DNA of 64,000 bases from Nepenthes gracilis. Taxonomy: Eukaryota; Streptophyta; Magnoliopsida; Caryophyllales; Nepenthaceae. The stretch lies in contig BSYO01000002.1 in assembly GCA_033239525.1 (NCBI GenBank), forward strand, positions 16,092,626-16,156,625. Direction: 5' to 3'. Numbering within the stretch: the first letter of the stretch is position 1; each line of letters starts with the position of its first letter. Shown here in pieces: positions 11,397-24,089 of the stretch. The translations under genes were made by a program, and so were the position numbers. The notes beneath the pieces are model-generated. The model searched no databases. It saw only the letters and a program-made list of their open reading frames with translations, and was not told the origin of the DNA.

Positions 11397-14258
11397 GCGG
11401 TTAATATCGAGAGAAAACTGAGATGCTTTAGGTTAATTTGAATCAACACGGAAACGTAGGACATGATTAGTTAAGGCAAGAAGAGAGTTAACTTTTCTTA
11501 TGTTTGGTCAGAATAAATTGTGATAGCCACTTTTGGCAGGATGATTAACAGAATTGTTCTTTTCAGAAATTAAAGTCGTCTCTTAAGTCATGCTTAATAG
11601 AGAAAGGCGAAACGTACGGATTAACAACTCTCCGGAACAAGATGGCTGCAGTTATATAAGATTTGGTTCCATCATCTCCGGTGACCACCTAAATTCCTGT
11701 CCATCAGGAGAGATCGGCCTACGATCGCTTTACCAACAAATGAGTTCCTGAACTCTCAGGGGAACCCGACCCGTTGAAGGCAGACACTTGGATCTAGTGA
11801 ACAAAAATGGTGTTTGCAGTGATTAGATGTCCTGCTAGAGATTTTATTTTATTTGCCACCCAATAGCTAGCGGGTGTAGCCCACTACTGGTGGGAAAATA
11901 CAGAAGAGAGTTTTTGATGTGTCATACAGGGATATTACATGGGGAAATGTTTAAAGCAGCATTCTTGGAGAAATACTTCACTGCTAATCTTTGAAGACAG
12001 AAGGAGGATAAATTGTTTCGCCTAAGGCAAGTAATCGCTCTGTGGCGGAGTACGATGCAAAGTTTACAGAGTTATCTCGCTATTCTCCTTACATGGTGGA
12101 AGACCAGTGGAGGAAGGCTAGGAGGTTCTTTCAAAGAGTAAGAGGTAAGACCTTCGGCTTAATATGGTAACCTGGTGTTGTTTTGGGAATTCCCAATCCA
12201 TGCCTGTATGGCAGTTTTGAACCAGCTAAAGTATCAAGTCTTAACTTGATCTTAATAATAGTTCAGCTGGCAAACTGCACTGCAATTACTATTGGATTAG
12301 TAAAGAATGACATCCGACAATCAAGCTGAGGAATCTAAGGCATAAGTTTGAATTGATCAAGGTATCAAGAGATTGATGACATCTTCCTATGGAACATTTG
12401 ATGAGAATCTGCATTAAGTCTAATTAGTATATACGGCCACCTCTTAAAGTTATTTTGTGGTCATGGGGGGGTTTCCGCCGTGTGACTATTTGAGAATGAT
12501 TATCCGAGGAAGATTAGGTTGACTTATCTGTTGACCAATAATTTGAGGTTATGTCAAAATCGACGAAAATCGTTAAGAATTTTATGCAGAGCCGTGGAAG
12601 TATAGGCTTTGGTATCATACTCTAGAACCTTTGAGGTAAATAGATGGACCAATAAGGTTATTCATGAAATTCTAAAATGGGGTTGCCTAGAAGGTTGAAA
12701 ATTTGATAAGCAGATCTTATAAATGGATAGGCGTAGTTTGAGGAATGTTGTAAAGGCTTGATGATTTCTAAGATTGATTTGGGTTCATAGGGTGTAAGAT
12801 GTGGATAAATGGAAGTTGTAGTCCCAGTGGTATTCAGGTTAAGGATATAACCACTGCAAAGTTCTAAAACTTTGTTTGAGTTTTGTAGGTTCGTTGGCAT
12901 TTCATGAATTTCATGGGTTGAGTCTTTTAAGCATATTCGGGTCCAAGTTGAGATGATTTTATCGATGAATTCAAAGAACATGGGGTGCATGTAAGTGTTG
13001 AGGATTATGCCATAAGTTGTGAACGGCTAACAATCTGTATGCCCCATTGAGAAGGGAATGTAAGTTTAGCTAGGGAAACGCCTTGCTAAGCTTGTGGCTC
13101 TTTAGTATCATGATTTTAAGGTCAATAAGATTTTAAGTGATGGCTAATTGGGAAAACCGATTAAAGCATATGGTCACCTTGGGTCTAACTGAAATTGTTC
13201 AATGACCTGACGAGTATTCCTAAAGGATTGCAGTATCAGTGAGACTATTAGCGTGAGAGAGATTTGTAATTGTTAGGTCGAAAGATAAAAGGTAATTTTT
13301 GGGGAATAAAAAGGTATTAAGAGACGTTCATGTCATTTGGGGTTGAACCCTAATAGGTTCTGTAAGGTATAGTGAATGTAATGCTTTTGAGAAAGATTAA
13401 GATTATGCTACTCTCATGTCATGATAGAGGGCTACCTTCGAACTAAGTGGGGGAGGAGTTCTCAATTAGAGTTGCTCCACGTGTTAGTTGAAATAAGCCA
13501 ATGAAATTTCCATTTAGAGAACTTATGATGATAGCCCTTATCAAAAATTTTAAAGAGCCAGGATAATTGTGATATTGCCTGTGGGTAGATCTATTTAAAG
13601 GTTGAGAAAGTGAACCTCGGTATTTTCTTTAGAATGTAGGCATCACGTGCTGCGAGTCTTTGGACTTGTATGTTTTCGAGGTTTCATAGGAGATGTGAAG
13701 AATGAATTGTGAGTAAGTCCAAATGATTTGGTGATAGGATGCATTGGGATCTTAAGATTTTGAGTAATAATTTAAAGTTATGTTGACTCTTGGAGTGATC
13801 GTTATAACTGCAATAAGGCCGAAGAATGAGGATTTTGGGATTTGCCTTCATAATATGACTATCCTAGACTGTTGAAAACAGAGTAATGCAGCACCCAGAG
13901 ATTTTAAGAGTAATGTTAAGGTCCCTGTGATTGAAAATTTTGAAACGTGGAATGAACTTAAGTGGAAGTTCATTGAATTCGTTTGAAGTATCATATTATA
14001 TTGGAAAAATAATCAGCATTACTACAAGTCACTCTTGAAATTCGGGGATCCTTATAAGATCTTCCTTGTATCAATGGTTGAGAAAGTGTCTGTGTTTAGG
14101 ATCTATTTTGCAATGAGGATTTAAGAGGATTCAATTCCTTGAGTTTTCCTAGAATAATCCTTGGGAATAACTTCTGGATGCAGGAAAGAATATCTGTGGT
14201 TATGAAATTGTGAGGATTGTCAAATTTCGAGGACGAAATTTCTATAAGTGGGGGAGAT
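11397..14258 (+). other. Element B internal region, mostly decayed
   Basis: Begins with a mutated primer-binding site (GCGGTTAATATCGAGAG, aligned with TTGGTATCAGAG of element A). It holds a gag relic at 11947-12150 and ends with the pol 3' signature CAAATTTCGAGGACGAAATT and a polypurine tract (14248-14258). Between 12150 and 14200 I see no recognisable domain; reading frames are short in all frames. Confidence 0.6.
11947..12150 (+). pseudogene. gag relic of element B
   Basis: ATG-initiated FKAAFLEKYF, then after a stop and a frameshift EYDAKFTELSRYSPYMVED and WRKARRFFQ. This is the retrotransposon gag capsid region and matches the gag of element D at 63,430-63,650 (EYDAKFTELSRFASYFVED). At least one stop (near 11998) and one frame change prevent translation. 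It shows that element B descends from a coding gypsy element related to D. Confidence 0.8.
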
Positions 14259-17217
14259 TGTAACGACCCAAATTTCAAAACCTAGAAAATTCAGTCATCG
14301 GGTCCGGTCAACGCTAGTTGACCGAAAAATGTAATAAGTTGGCTTAAGATAAGAACTTCATCCAAGGCACTCCGCCCTTTCAGCAAAATGAACTCCGTCC
14401 TTTTGTTGGAAAAAGAACTCTGCCCATTAAGTGAGGAAAAAGAAGTCCGGATTCATTAGTGAAAAGAATTCCGGATTTCGTTGAAGAAAAGAAGTACAGA
14501 TTTCCTTGAAGAAAAGACGTCCGGATTTCCCTTGGAGAAAAGAAGTCCGGATTTCCCTTGATGAAAAGCATTCCAGATTTTTCCTTAGCGAAAAGAAGTC
14601 CGGATTTGCTAGGTAAAAAGAAGTTCGTATTCCTTTGATGAAAATGAAGTCCAGTCCTGTAAGGCCTGAGTGTGGTGTGGGCAATGTAAGGACGGAGTAG
14701 ATTTGGGTTGAAGTAGATGAAGGAGTAATCCGGTCAACGAAAAATATTGACCGGAAAAACGTGAACAAATAGAAATGAAAGGAGAACGAAATCCGGTCAA
14801 CGCCCGATAGTTGACCGGAAATTGTTTGGATGAAAGGCTGAAGTCCGGTCACAGAAAATTGGGAAGGCATGACCATCAATAACCCAGCTATTCCCGAAAC
14901 TTATTGGAAATTGTAAATCATAAATGACCCTCTTTGGAAAATGTAAAATCATAAATGATACCTTTGGAAAGTGGAAAATCATAAATGATGGCCACTCAAA
15001 GCAGTGGCTATAAATTAAGAACTAGATGAGGATTAAACATAAGGCAATGTAACGAATTCTTAGCAAAGGCAGACCAAAAAGAATTCAGGCAAGATACTCA
15101 TCCCTATTTCTAAAACTCATATTTATTTATGTTGCAATGAAAGTATATGATATTCTGTATGAAGTATGCTTTTGCTATTTTATGACTTATCATTCTGAAA
15201 TGCATGTTTAAAGGAAATTCTGTTATGCATGATGTTAGACTTATTCTGTTAATTGTCAATTGTTATGAATTTTGATAATTTCATGTTTACGGAAAGGAAT
15301 TTTAGGCCTTAAGATGAAACAAGAATTCCTACTGTTGATCTCTGTTTCTGTCAAAAGATCTCTGAATTTAAGATAAAAGACCTCCGGTATTTTTACAGAA
15401 AATGATTTAGAACTCCGGCATTTTAGGAAATAAGTACTCTGTCCAGTTTGAATAAAGAACTCCGTCCAAAAGAACTCCGGCCTTTTTATGGACAATGTGC
15501 TCCGTCCTCTTTTGAAAAGTACTTCGGTTTTAAAGAAGAGGAACTCCGGCCTTTATGTCTTTAAAAAGTGCTCCGTCCTTTTGTTTTGAAATGAACTTTG
15601 GCCTTGATAAAAGCGAACTCTGGCTTTTTACTCCGGCTTTTGATAACAACTCATGATACAAGAACCTCGGCATTTAACGAAAGAACTTCGGATTTTATAA
15701 GGAAATGAACTCCGAATTTAGAATTTCAGATTGTAAACAGAAACGCAATCCAGATTTAGAACTTCAGATTTTAACAGAAAGCACTCCGGATTAAGAGCTT
15801 CGAATTTTATACAGAAACACACTCCGGATTTAAGAGATTCGGATTTTAACAGAAACGTACTCCAGATTTAGAACTTCGGATTTTAAAAGAGAAGCACTCC
15901 GGATTATGGAAAAGAAAAGCACTCCGTCCATTTTAAAAAAAGTACTTCGTCCCTTTATTCAAAAGCACTCCGGATATTTGGTAAGATAGGCACTCCGTCC
16001 TTTTGAAAAGAAAGGCACTCCGTCCCTTTTAAAGAAAAAGAACTTCGGTCTTGTTTAAAAATGCACTCCGTCCTTTATGAATAAAGCACTCCGGTTTTGA
16101 CGATCTTTGGATTTAGAAAAGAACTCCGGCTTTGATTAAAGAAACGAACTCCGGCTTTGTAAGAAAAGGATTCCGACAATACTAAAAGAACTCCGGCTTC
16201 AGGAACTATGGCCTTTTGTTTAAAATGAACTCCGGAAATTTGATGAACAAGACTCTGTCCTTTTTATTGAAAAAGAATTTCGGATATTGAACTTTGAATT
16301 TTTGGAAGATGAACTCCGGCTTTTGATAAGATGATATGGACTTCAAATGTTGAAGTTAAAGAACCAAGGCTTAAAGAACAAGGAAAATGTACGGACAGCA
16401 AGTGGAACTCTTCCGACTATTGATCTATGATGATTGGCCATTAAAGAACACGAACCAAGAACCGAGTTTCATTAAGCTTGCTGTTAAAGATGGATGAAGG
16501 ATATTGGAGTGACACTCGAGGATGCCTCCTGGGCCACGGGAGGGGACCTTTTGGTGGCATAAGAACTATGGACTATGGCCCCCTATGCCGGGTTAAAGGC
16601 ATTACCTCCCGCCCCGGGGAGCATAATGAGGGGATACGGCTTTAGGTTGTGGGGTAGCACACAACCCGTCCTCGATGTTGTCCGCTCCCGTCCGGTCCCC
16701 AAAGATGATATGAATTCCGAATGATTTTTAATGAATTTTTCTGAAGACAAGATGAAAGAATATGAACTAAAGAAGAAACGATATGATGATTTTTCTTATG
16801 CTATATTATGAATCTATATTTTGATTAAATTATATGTATGCTTATGTTTTCTGCATGTGAGTATCCTGCTGGGCTTTGTAAGCTCATTCTTGTAACTTTT
16901 CAGATGACAAGCTTATGGAGGAAGAAGTTGAGTAGAATCCTATGGTGTAGCTGAATGTTTAAGCTGGCCGGAGCAGATTTTTGGGAGCTTTGTTTATTTT
17001 GTTTTGAGGAAACTTGTAATATTTATTCCGCTGCATATGAATGTTAGAATGTTTCCGTGATACTTTGGGATTTATGAAATTATAAATCTTTAGAATGCAT
17101 CTCAGGTTTGAATGAAGAAAAGAAAAATTTTTATGTTCATCTATTTATCCTTATCATAAATTATATGATTTAGATTTGACGACAGCTTTTGATGGTAATA
17201 AAAGTCGGGTCGTCACA
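14259..17217 (+). repeat. Element B LTR2
   Basis: 2959 bp, TGTAACGACCC to GGGTCGTCACA, with near-complementary ends as in many plant gypsy LTRs. Same internal order as LTR1: W-box pair, CCGGATTT array, W-box pairs, TATA, AACTCCGGC array, conserved 3' part. Confidence 0.9.
14303..14860 (+). promoter_or_regulatory. W-box pairs upstream of TATA, element B LTR2
   Basis: GGTCAAC-GCTA-GTTGACCG at 14306-14325 and further GGTCAAC/TTGACCGG pairs at about 14730-14820. The TATA box is at 15009-15015. Same arrangement as LTR1. Confidence 0.55.
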
Positions 17218-18146
17218 GTAAATATCAAAACCGGTCTTGCACATTAATTTGAAACCAGCATTGCACTGTGATTTTGAAACCGGCCTTGTATTATAATTTT
17301 AAACCAGCATTTGCTCTTTGATTTTTAAACTGGCCTTGATTTGATACCTGCACTTGCACTGTAATATGAAATCGGCATTTGTTCTTTAATCTTGAAATTA
17401 GCCTTAATCGAAACCGGCATTAGTATTATGATTTGAAACCGGCATCTGCTCCGTGATTTTTGAAACCGACATTGCCTTGTGATTTTGAAACCAGCTTTTG
17501 TCAAAGGACCTCTGGCATTTTCATGAAAACGGCCCCCGGTTTTAAGACATTAAAAGAAAGACCTTATGGTGTCTGGTTAATTGCATATTTGACTTTGATT
17601 TTCGGAAAAGCATGATTTGTAAAACTAAGTGTTTGATGGCCGAGTAGCTGCAGGCCTTAAATATAGCCGATGGTCGAGTAGCTGCAGACCTTAAATGTAG
17701 CCGTTTGATTTGGACATGACTCCGGACCTTAAATGTAGCGTTATATGATTCAGAGGGCAGAGTAGCTACAGGCCTTAAATGTAGATGCATGATGGTCAAG
17801 TAGCTGCAAACCTTAAATGTAGCCGTTTGATTTGGTCATGACTACGGACCTTAAATGTAGCGTTATATGATTCAGAGGGTCGAGTAGCTGCAGGCCTTAA
17901 ATGTATCCGTATGACGGTCGAGAGTTGCAGACCTTAAATGTAGCCGATTTTTTATGAAAATGAATTTTGAAACAGAAGCATGTTTTTGGAAATCTAATTA
18001 CATGATTTTGGAAATCTGTTTGCATTGACTCCGGCCATGTTTTATGAAACTACCTGCATATGCACCTTTATTGCATTCTGTCTATTTACTATTCATGACT
18101 ATGCATGATTTATGCACGAGTACCTTACTGGGCTCTCTAGCCCACC
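17218..18146 (+). repeat. Element A 5' LTR, part 2
   Basis: Starts with the second GTAAA copy and matches 23677-24651 of the 3' LTR. Contains an AAACCGGCATT tandem array (17225-17540) and a CCTTAAATGTAGCC array (17640-17950). Ends with CCACC (18142-18146), the duplication next to S1. Confidence 0.85.
17640..17950 (+). repeat. CTGCAGACCTTAAATGTAGCC tandem array
   Basis: Three related variants (GAGTAGCTGCAGGCC, GATGGTCGAGTAGC and GGTCATGACTACGGACC types), each ending in CTTAAATGTAGC, alternate in a higher-order repeat. Counterpart in the 3' LTR at 24090-24450. Confidence 0.75.
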
Positions 18147-19209
18147 TGTGACGGACCGGCCATATTCCACCACATACGGCCGCCGTCAAGCCTACCATTT
18201 GCATCATATACAGTATAATTACTAATTAGGTGGACATAAAAATTTTTCTTTTCTTTTATATATACCTTTCATTTCGTACACAGGATCGTTTAAAGCCGAA
18301 CTCCTTGAGTTGGTCTCCAAAGTTTTTGGTTCTTACTTGACCGGCCAATGAAGAGGACAGTCGGACATGAAGGTCCCAAAACAAGCTGAGATGCCACTAG
18401 GAATCATAAAATTACTCAAACCATAACATCGTACGGAAGCGTACTATATTCATTAACTTTCACAGTGGTAGTGTTGTACAAAATGCTTCCCAAAATAATC
18501 AACAGAGAGTACATCAAGTCTGTTCTTGCCATGATGCATAATTCTGGCCGGCTACCCGTCCTAGCTCGTCCACCTTACTCTCATTTCTCGTCATCCATGA
18601 GCTTCTCATCATCTGAAAATAGCAAGAGTGAGCTACAAGGCCCAGCTAGGTACCCACATGCAGAAATCATTAATATACATGACTTCGGATTAAAGTAAAT
18701 GTTTCATAACATACTGAGTATACAAAAATCATCATATCAATTCTTCTTAAGTTCAGAAATTCGTGTTCTTATTCTTATTATCTTGTCTTCAGAAAACTCG
18801 TAAAACCGTTCGAAATTCTTATCATCTTTAGGGACCGGACGGGAGCGGACAACATTAAGGAAGGGTTGTGTGCTACCCCACAACCTAGAGCCGTATCTTC
18901 TCATTATGCTCCTCGAGGTGGGAGGTAATGCCTTTAATCCATAAGCCTTGTGCCACCAAAAGTCTCCCCACGTGGCCCAGGAGGCAGTCCTGAGTGTCAC
19001 TCCAATATCCTTCATCCATCTTTAACAGCAAGTTTAATGGAAACTCGGCTATTGGTTCACATCTTTTAATGGCCATCCATCATAGTTCAAAAGTCAGAAG
19101 TGGTAGAGTTCCACTTGCCGTTCGGATTACATACATTTCTTTCCTTGTTCTTATAGCCTTTGTTCTTAACTTCAAACAATTGAAGTCCATATAGTCTTTC
19201 CTTTATCGT

Positions 19210-20215
19210 CTTAAAACTGAAGATCTTCTTAGCAAAAGCCGGTGGTCTTTTCAACAAAAGCCAAAGTTCTTTTTATCAAAGGCCGGAGTTCTTTTTATCA
19301 AAAGCCGGAGGTCTTTTTAACAAAAGCCGAAGTTCTTTTTATCAAAAGTTGGAGTTCTTTTTATCGCAAGTCGGAGGTCTTTTCAACAAAAGCCGGAGCT
19401 CAAAAGCCAGAGTTCTTTTTCAACAAAAGCCAGAGTTCTTTTTCAACAAAAGCCAAAATTCAAAGGGCGGAGTTCCTTTTAAACAAAAAGCCGAAGTTCT
19501 TTTTATCAAAAGCCGGAGTTCTTTTGTCACATGCCGGAGGTCTTGACTCAAAAGCCAAAGTTCTTTTTATCAAAAGCCGGAGTTCTTTTTATCAAAAGCT
19601 GGAGGTCTTTTCAATAAAAGCCCAAGCTCTTTTTATCAAAAGCCGAAGTTCAAAAGTCGGAGGTCTTTACTCAAAAGCCGAAGTTGTTTTTGTCAAAAGC
19701 CAGAGTTCTTTTTATCAAAAGTTGGAGGTCTTTTCAATAAAAGCCGGAGCTCAAAAGTTGGAGTTCTTTTTATCATAAGCCGGAGGTCTTTTCAACAAAA
19801 GTTGGAGCTCAAAAGCCAGAGTTTTTTTTCAACAAAAGCCGAAGTTCAAAGGCCGGAATTCTTTTGCAACAAAAATCTGAAGTTCTTTTTATCAAAAGCC
19901 GGAGTTCTTTTATCACATGCTGGATGTCTTTACTTAAAAGCAAAAGTTCTTTTTATCAAAAGCCGATGTTCTTTTTATCAAAAGCTGGGGGTCTTTTCGA
20001 TAGAAGCTGAAGTTCTTTTTATCAAAAGCCGAAGTTCTTTTTCTTAAAAGCCAAAGTTCATTTCTTAAAATCGGAGGTCTTCTTCATCAAAAGCCGGAGG
20101 TCTTTTTCATTAAAAGCTGCAGGTCTTTTTTTTTATTAAAAGACGGAGGTCTTTTTCATTAAAAGCTGGAGGTCTTTAACAAAAGTCGAAGGTCTTTTAC
20201 AAAAGTCGGAGGTCT
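19210..20215 (-). repeat. AAAAGAACTCCGGCTTTTGA tandem array in S1
   Basis: About 1 kb of units of about 22-30 bp, seen on the plus strand as CAAAAGCCGGAGTTCTTTTT. It gives a spurious 178-residue open frame of repeating KAEVLFIKSRSSF. It lies downstream of the S1 TATA box in LTR sense. Confidence 0.85.
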
Positions 20216-20624
20216 TCTTCAACGTATAACAAACAAACTTCTTAAAACATGCAATTATCGAAGTTCATACAATTCGGCAAATAACCATGCTTCGTGCATA
20301 AAATAATCAAACATCATGAAATAATAGGGTTTCATTTAATCATGCAGTTAACAGAAGATTCTTCCTCAATTTGAACGATCAGAATAAATATCATACATGC
20401 CGTACATAAGTTCATAAAAAATCAGATATACTTGCGATGCAAACATGCATATACTTACATTAAATCACGGTCTTAAAACAAGGAGGGTACACTTGCCTGA
20501 ATCTCCTTGCTTAGAGCCTGAATCTCCTTACTTAGAGCCTTCATGGAATTCTTTCTTGGTTCTTTCACCAGAAAGCTTAGCGAGAGCTTTCCCCTACCCC
20601 CATTTCTTTAAATTCTCTAGTTCC

Positions 20625-20634
20625 CTATTTATAG
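20625..20634 (-). promoter_or_regulatory. TATA box of S1
   Basis: CTATAAATAG on the minus strand, identical in S2 (41609-41618). W-box pairs are upstream in LTR sense, at 20805-20980 and 21735-21760. Confidence 0.55.
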
Positions 20635-21839
20635 GCCTTTGTTCTGACGGTAGTAGGTAGGCAGGTCAATCACTCTGGGGTGGTTGGGAGTAGGTTACCT
20701 ACTCAGGTATGGTCATTCTGACTTTACTTTTCGTAAGGGCTTCCTTACTAGCGTTGCAGGTATGGTTATTCTGACTTTACTTTTGTAAGGGCTTTCTTAT
20801 TGTTTCAGTCAACTGGAGTTGACCGGTTATGTCTTCTTTTAGGGCTTTGTATTGTCTTAGCACTTTTAACTTTTGTCTTACTTTGATTCGCTTTTAAATG
20901 TTCGTCCTTTATTTTTGGTCAACTATCGTTGACCGGATTAGGTTTTCTCTTCATGCTTTTCGGTCAACTTGCGTTGACCGGATTACGTTTTCTCCTTACT
21001 CCGGCCATTATTCTTTCTCATCAATACCGACTCCTTCATCAACACCAACGTTGGCCTCAATATCAACTTCGGCCTTTATGATCTTATATGGCCACTTTGG
21101 CCACATATCACTTCACAAGTCCACTCCGGTCCCCTTCTTGCTTCTAAGTCACTTTGGTCTTGAAGAGGCCACAATGCCACTTCGGTCTCACTGCACATAA
21201 AGCCACTTTGACCATGTCCACACGAAACACTCTGGCATTTTTCCTTCACATAATCAGCACAGAATTTTTATTAAAGGCAGACCGGTTTGGATTTTCACCT
21301 TAAGGCCGGTTTGAATTTCATCATACAAAGGGCCAAACTTGATTTCATACCTTAGGGCTGGTCTGGATTTCACCTTGAGGCCAGTTTGGAACTTCATGGC
21401 ACACCTGGCCGGTTTGGATTTCATGGCAACAGGACCGGTTTGGTTTTCATGCAAGGGGGAAGGCCGATCTTGATTTCATGCAAAGGGGAAGGCCGATCTT
21501 GATTTCATGAAAAGGGGAAGGCCAATCTTGATTTAGCATCCAAACTTCTTTCACTCTTATGGGGAGGGCCGAACTTGATTTAGCATCAAGGAAAGGCCGA
21601 ACTCAATTTTCATTAGGGGAGGCTGATCTTAATTTTCACTATGGGGCGGCCGAACTCAATTTCATGCACCAAGGGAGGTTGATCTCATTTTCATTATGCA
21701 AGGGTTGCCGGTTTCCTTTATTTTATTACATTTTCCAGTCAACCGGCATTGACCGGATAACCTTCAATTTTCCTCGATTCCTTGATCATATTGGCTCGAT
21801 AACTGAGACTTTCTATGTTTTAGAATCTGGGCCGTTACA

Positions 21840-22331
21840 TCACCCCTCCTATTTCTCTGATGATGATGAGGAGTTTATGCTAGACGAAAAAGATTGAGGT
21901 TCATTGGACTAGCTAATCAGAATAGCTGATCAAGGTCAAGTAGCAATGCACGAGCAAAATTGATGTACTCGCTTTTGATTATTTTGGGAAACATTTTGTA
22001 GGACACTTCCACTGTGAAAATTGTGAAAGATTAATGAATATTAGTATGCTTCCGTGCGATGTTGTGGATTGAGGAATTGGTGATTCCTAGTAGCATCTCA
22101 GTTTGTTCTGGACCTTCATGTCCGACCGACCTCATCTTTGGCCGGTTAAAAAGAGAGAAACCACGACCCCTACCTGCCAACTCATGAAGTTGGGCCTTAT
22201 GCGATCCAGTGCACGCGATGTATGTATATTTAAAAGAAAAGAAAAATTTTAAGTCCACCTTTTTAGTCAGAGTTTATGACCGGTTTTGATCAACGGGCGG
22301 CCGCATGGTGGAATGTGGCCGGTCCGCCACA
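21840..22331 (+). repeat. Element A 5' LTR, part 3
   Basis: Matches 24647-25140 of the 3' LTR and ends GGTCCGCCACA, directly followed by the primer-binding site. Confidence 0.85.
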
Positions 22332-22574
22332 GTTGGTATCAGAGAGATATGAGATGCCTTAGGTTTTGATCTGAATCTATGCGGAAGCTTAGGATAGGTT
22401 AAGATAAAACCAGAACGTGGTGTCTAGGTGAAAGTTGTGTCTTAATAAATTTTAGAGCCAAAATTTTGATCTAACCGAATTGTCTTGATTTCAGAAGTCG
22501 AGGCGCGGGTTGGAAAATGACAAGCTAAGGCTCGTCAAAATTTCGAGGATGAAATTTCTATAAGTAGGGGAGAT
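22332..22574 (+). other. Element A internal region (243 bp, non-coding)
   Basis: Primer-binding site at the left, then ATGAGATGCCTTAGG also seen in element B. It ends with a relic of the gypsy pol terminus (AAATTTCGAGGATGAAATTT) and a polypurine tract AAGTAGGGGAGATT. All of gag and pol is absent. Only the signals needed to start minus- and plus-strand DNA synthesis remain. Confidence 0.85.
22333..22344 (+). other. Primer-binding site for initiator tRNA-Met
   Basis: TTGGTATCAGAG, matching the complement of the 3' end of plant initiator tRNA-Met (TGGTATCAGAGC), two bases after the LTR end. Confidence 0.8.
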
Positions 22575-22650
22575 TGTAATGGCCCAGATTCTAAATCATA
22601 GAAAGTCCAAGTCATTAAATCAATATAATGTTGGAGTAAAGAAAGTTTAT

Positions 22651-23260
22651 CCGGTCAACGCTAGTTGACCGAAAATGTGAAGGATATTTATCCGGTCAAT
22701 GCCAGTTGTCCAAAAATGTGAAACCGGAAGTAATAAAGTAACAATTATAAGACTAGAAGGCAAGATGTGGAAGTAAAGTTGACCGAAATTGTGTGATTGT
22801 TGACCGAAAAATATAATAAGAAAGTAATCCGGTCAACGCCAGTTAACCGGAAAACGTGAAGGAAAACACAACCGCTCAACACCAGTTGACCGGAAAGGAA
22901 GGAGGGAGGCCGAAAGTGTTGAGACGATAGAAAGAAGGGAAATATAATCCGGTCAATGCCTATTGACCGAAAAACGTGAAGGAAAACACAACCGCTCAAC
23001 ACCAGTTGACCGGAAAGGAAGGAGGGAGGCCGAAAGTGTTGAGACTATAGAAAGAAGGAAAATATAATACGGTCAATGCCTGTTGACCAGAAAATGTGAG
23101 GGAAAAGTTGATCCGGTCAACACCTGTTGATCGAAAACTTCAAGGAAAATTTGATTAGAAGATTAGTTCGGTCAACGCCTATTGACCGAAAAACGTGAAG
23201 GGAAGCCAAGGGAGGGTTGACTGTCCGATTGATGGACGTAATGACCAAATATGATTAACG
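22651..23260 (+). promoter_or_regulatory. W-box pair array and TATA region, element A 3' LTR
   Basis: CCGGTCAAC-GCTA-GTTGACCG at 22651-22671, and further pairs in a 120-bp tandem repeat starting near 22826, 22946 and 23066. TATA-like TATAAGTA follows at 23391-23398. Confidence 0.6.
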
Positions 23261-24089
23261 TCAGAATGACCATGCCTAAGTAGGTAACCTACTCCCAACC
23301 ACCCCGCTGATCTTCTAGAAAGGGAAGGGGAGCAAGCAAAGAAGTACAAGCAGTTGACCTACCCTACCTATTACCACAAACCCCAACGTCTATAAGTAAT
23401 GGCCCCAAAAATTCGGATAGGAAGTTGGGCAATCGACTAGGTAAAGGCGCTAAGAACTTCGAGCCAGAACCAAGTAAGGGGTTCATAGATCCAATCCAGA
23501 CAATTATACTAACTATTTTTAAGTCCATGTTTTAATGCAAGTATAACTAATGATGTTCAGTTATTCCATGAGGTTCACACGCATGAAATTTGATTATTGC
23601 ATGATTTAAATGATGACCAGTTATTTGTTTATGAAAAAGCAAGTCAGCCTTGTAATATAATGTGAAACTGGCTTAAGTAAATATCAAAATCGGCCTTGCA
23701 CGTTAATTTGGAACTGGCATTGTACTATGATTTTGAAACCGGCATTGTATTGTAATTTAAAACCGGCATTTGCTCTTTGATTTTGAAACCAACCTTGATT
23801 TGAAATCGACACTTGCACTGTAATATGAAACCGGCATTTGTTCTTTTATCTTGAAATCAGCCTTAATCAGAACCGGCATTAGTATTTTGATTTGAAATCA
23901 GCATCTGCTCCGTGATTTTTGAAACCGGCATTGCCTTGTGATTTTGAAATCGGCTTTTGTTAAAGTACCTCTGGCATTTTGATGAAAACGGCCCCCAGTT
24001 TTATGACATTAAAAGAAATACCTTATGGTGTCTGGTTAATTGCATATTCAACTTTGATTTTCGGAAAAGCATGATTTGCAGAACTAAGT

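Larger units (their letters stand above)
8345..17217 (+). mobile_element. Element B: Ty3/gypsy-type LTR element with 3-kb LTRs, inserted in element A
   Basis: LTR1 8345-11396, internal 11397-14258, LTR2 14259-17217. LTRs begin TGTAACGACCC, and LTR2 ends GGGTCGTCACA. It is flanked by a perfect 5-bp duplication GTAAA (8340-8344 and 17218-17222). The unoccupied site is present at 23677-23681 in the 3' LTR of element A. The internal region holds a gag relic and the usual gypsy pol end (RGRNF-like), followed by an AGTGGGGGAGATT polypurine tract, but I see no usable RT or integrase. About two thirds of the 8.87 kb is LTR. Confidence 0.92.
18147..21839 (-). mobile_element. S1: inverted solo LTR in the element A 5' LTR
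   Basis: Read on the minus strand it starts TGTAACGGCCCAG at 21839 and ends GGTCCGTCACA at 18147 (3693 bp). Flanks are CCACC (18142-18146) and TCACC (21840-21844), a 5-bp duplication with one mismatch. The empty site TCACC is at 24647-24651 in the 3' LTR of element A. No internal region is present, so this is the product of LTR-LTR recombination. Same family as S2 (40346-43792): shared TATA region, W-boxes and GAACTCCGGC array. Confidence 0.88.

Noticed and set aside
8345..17217. Two independent solo LTRs instead of one element
   Set aside because: Outer flanks share GTAAA, and the interior begins with a PBS relic and ends with a polypurine tract, so it is one element.
19242..19778. 178-residue open frame of repeating KSRSSFYQK-type sequence
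   Set aside because: It is the translation of the GAACTCCGGC array in S1. The same array gives different frames in S2 and B, so it is not a gene.
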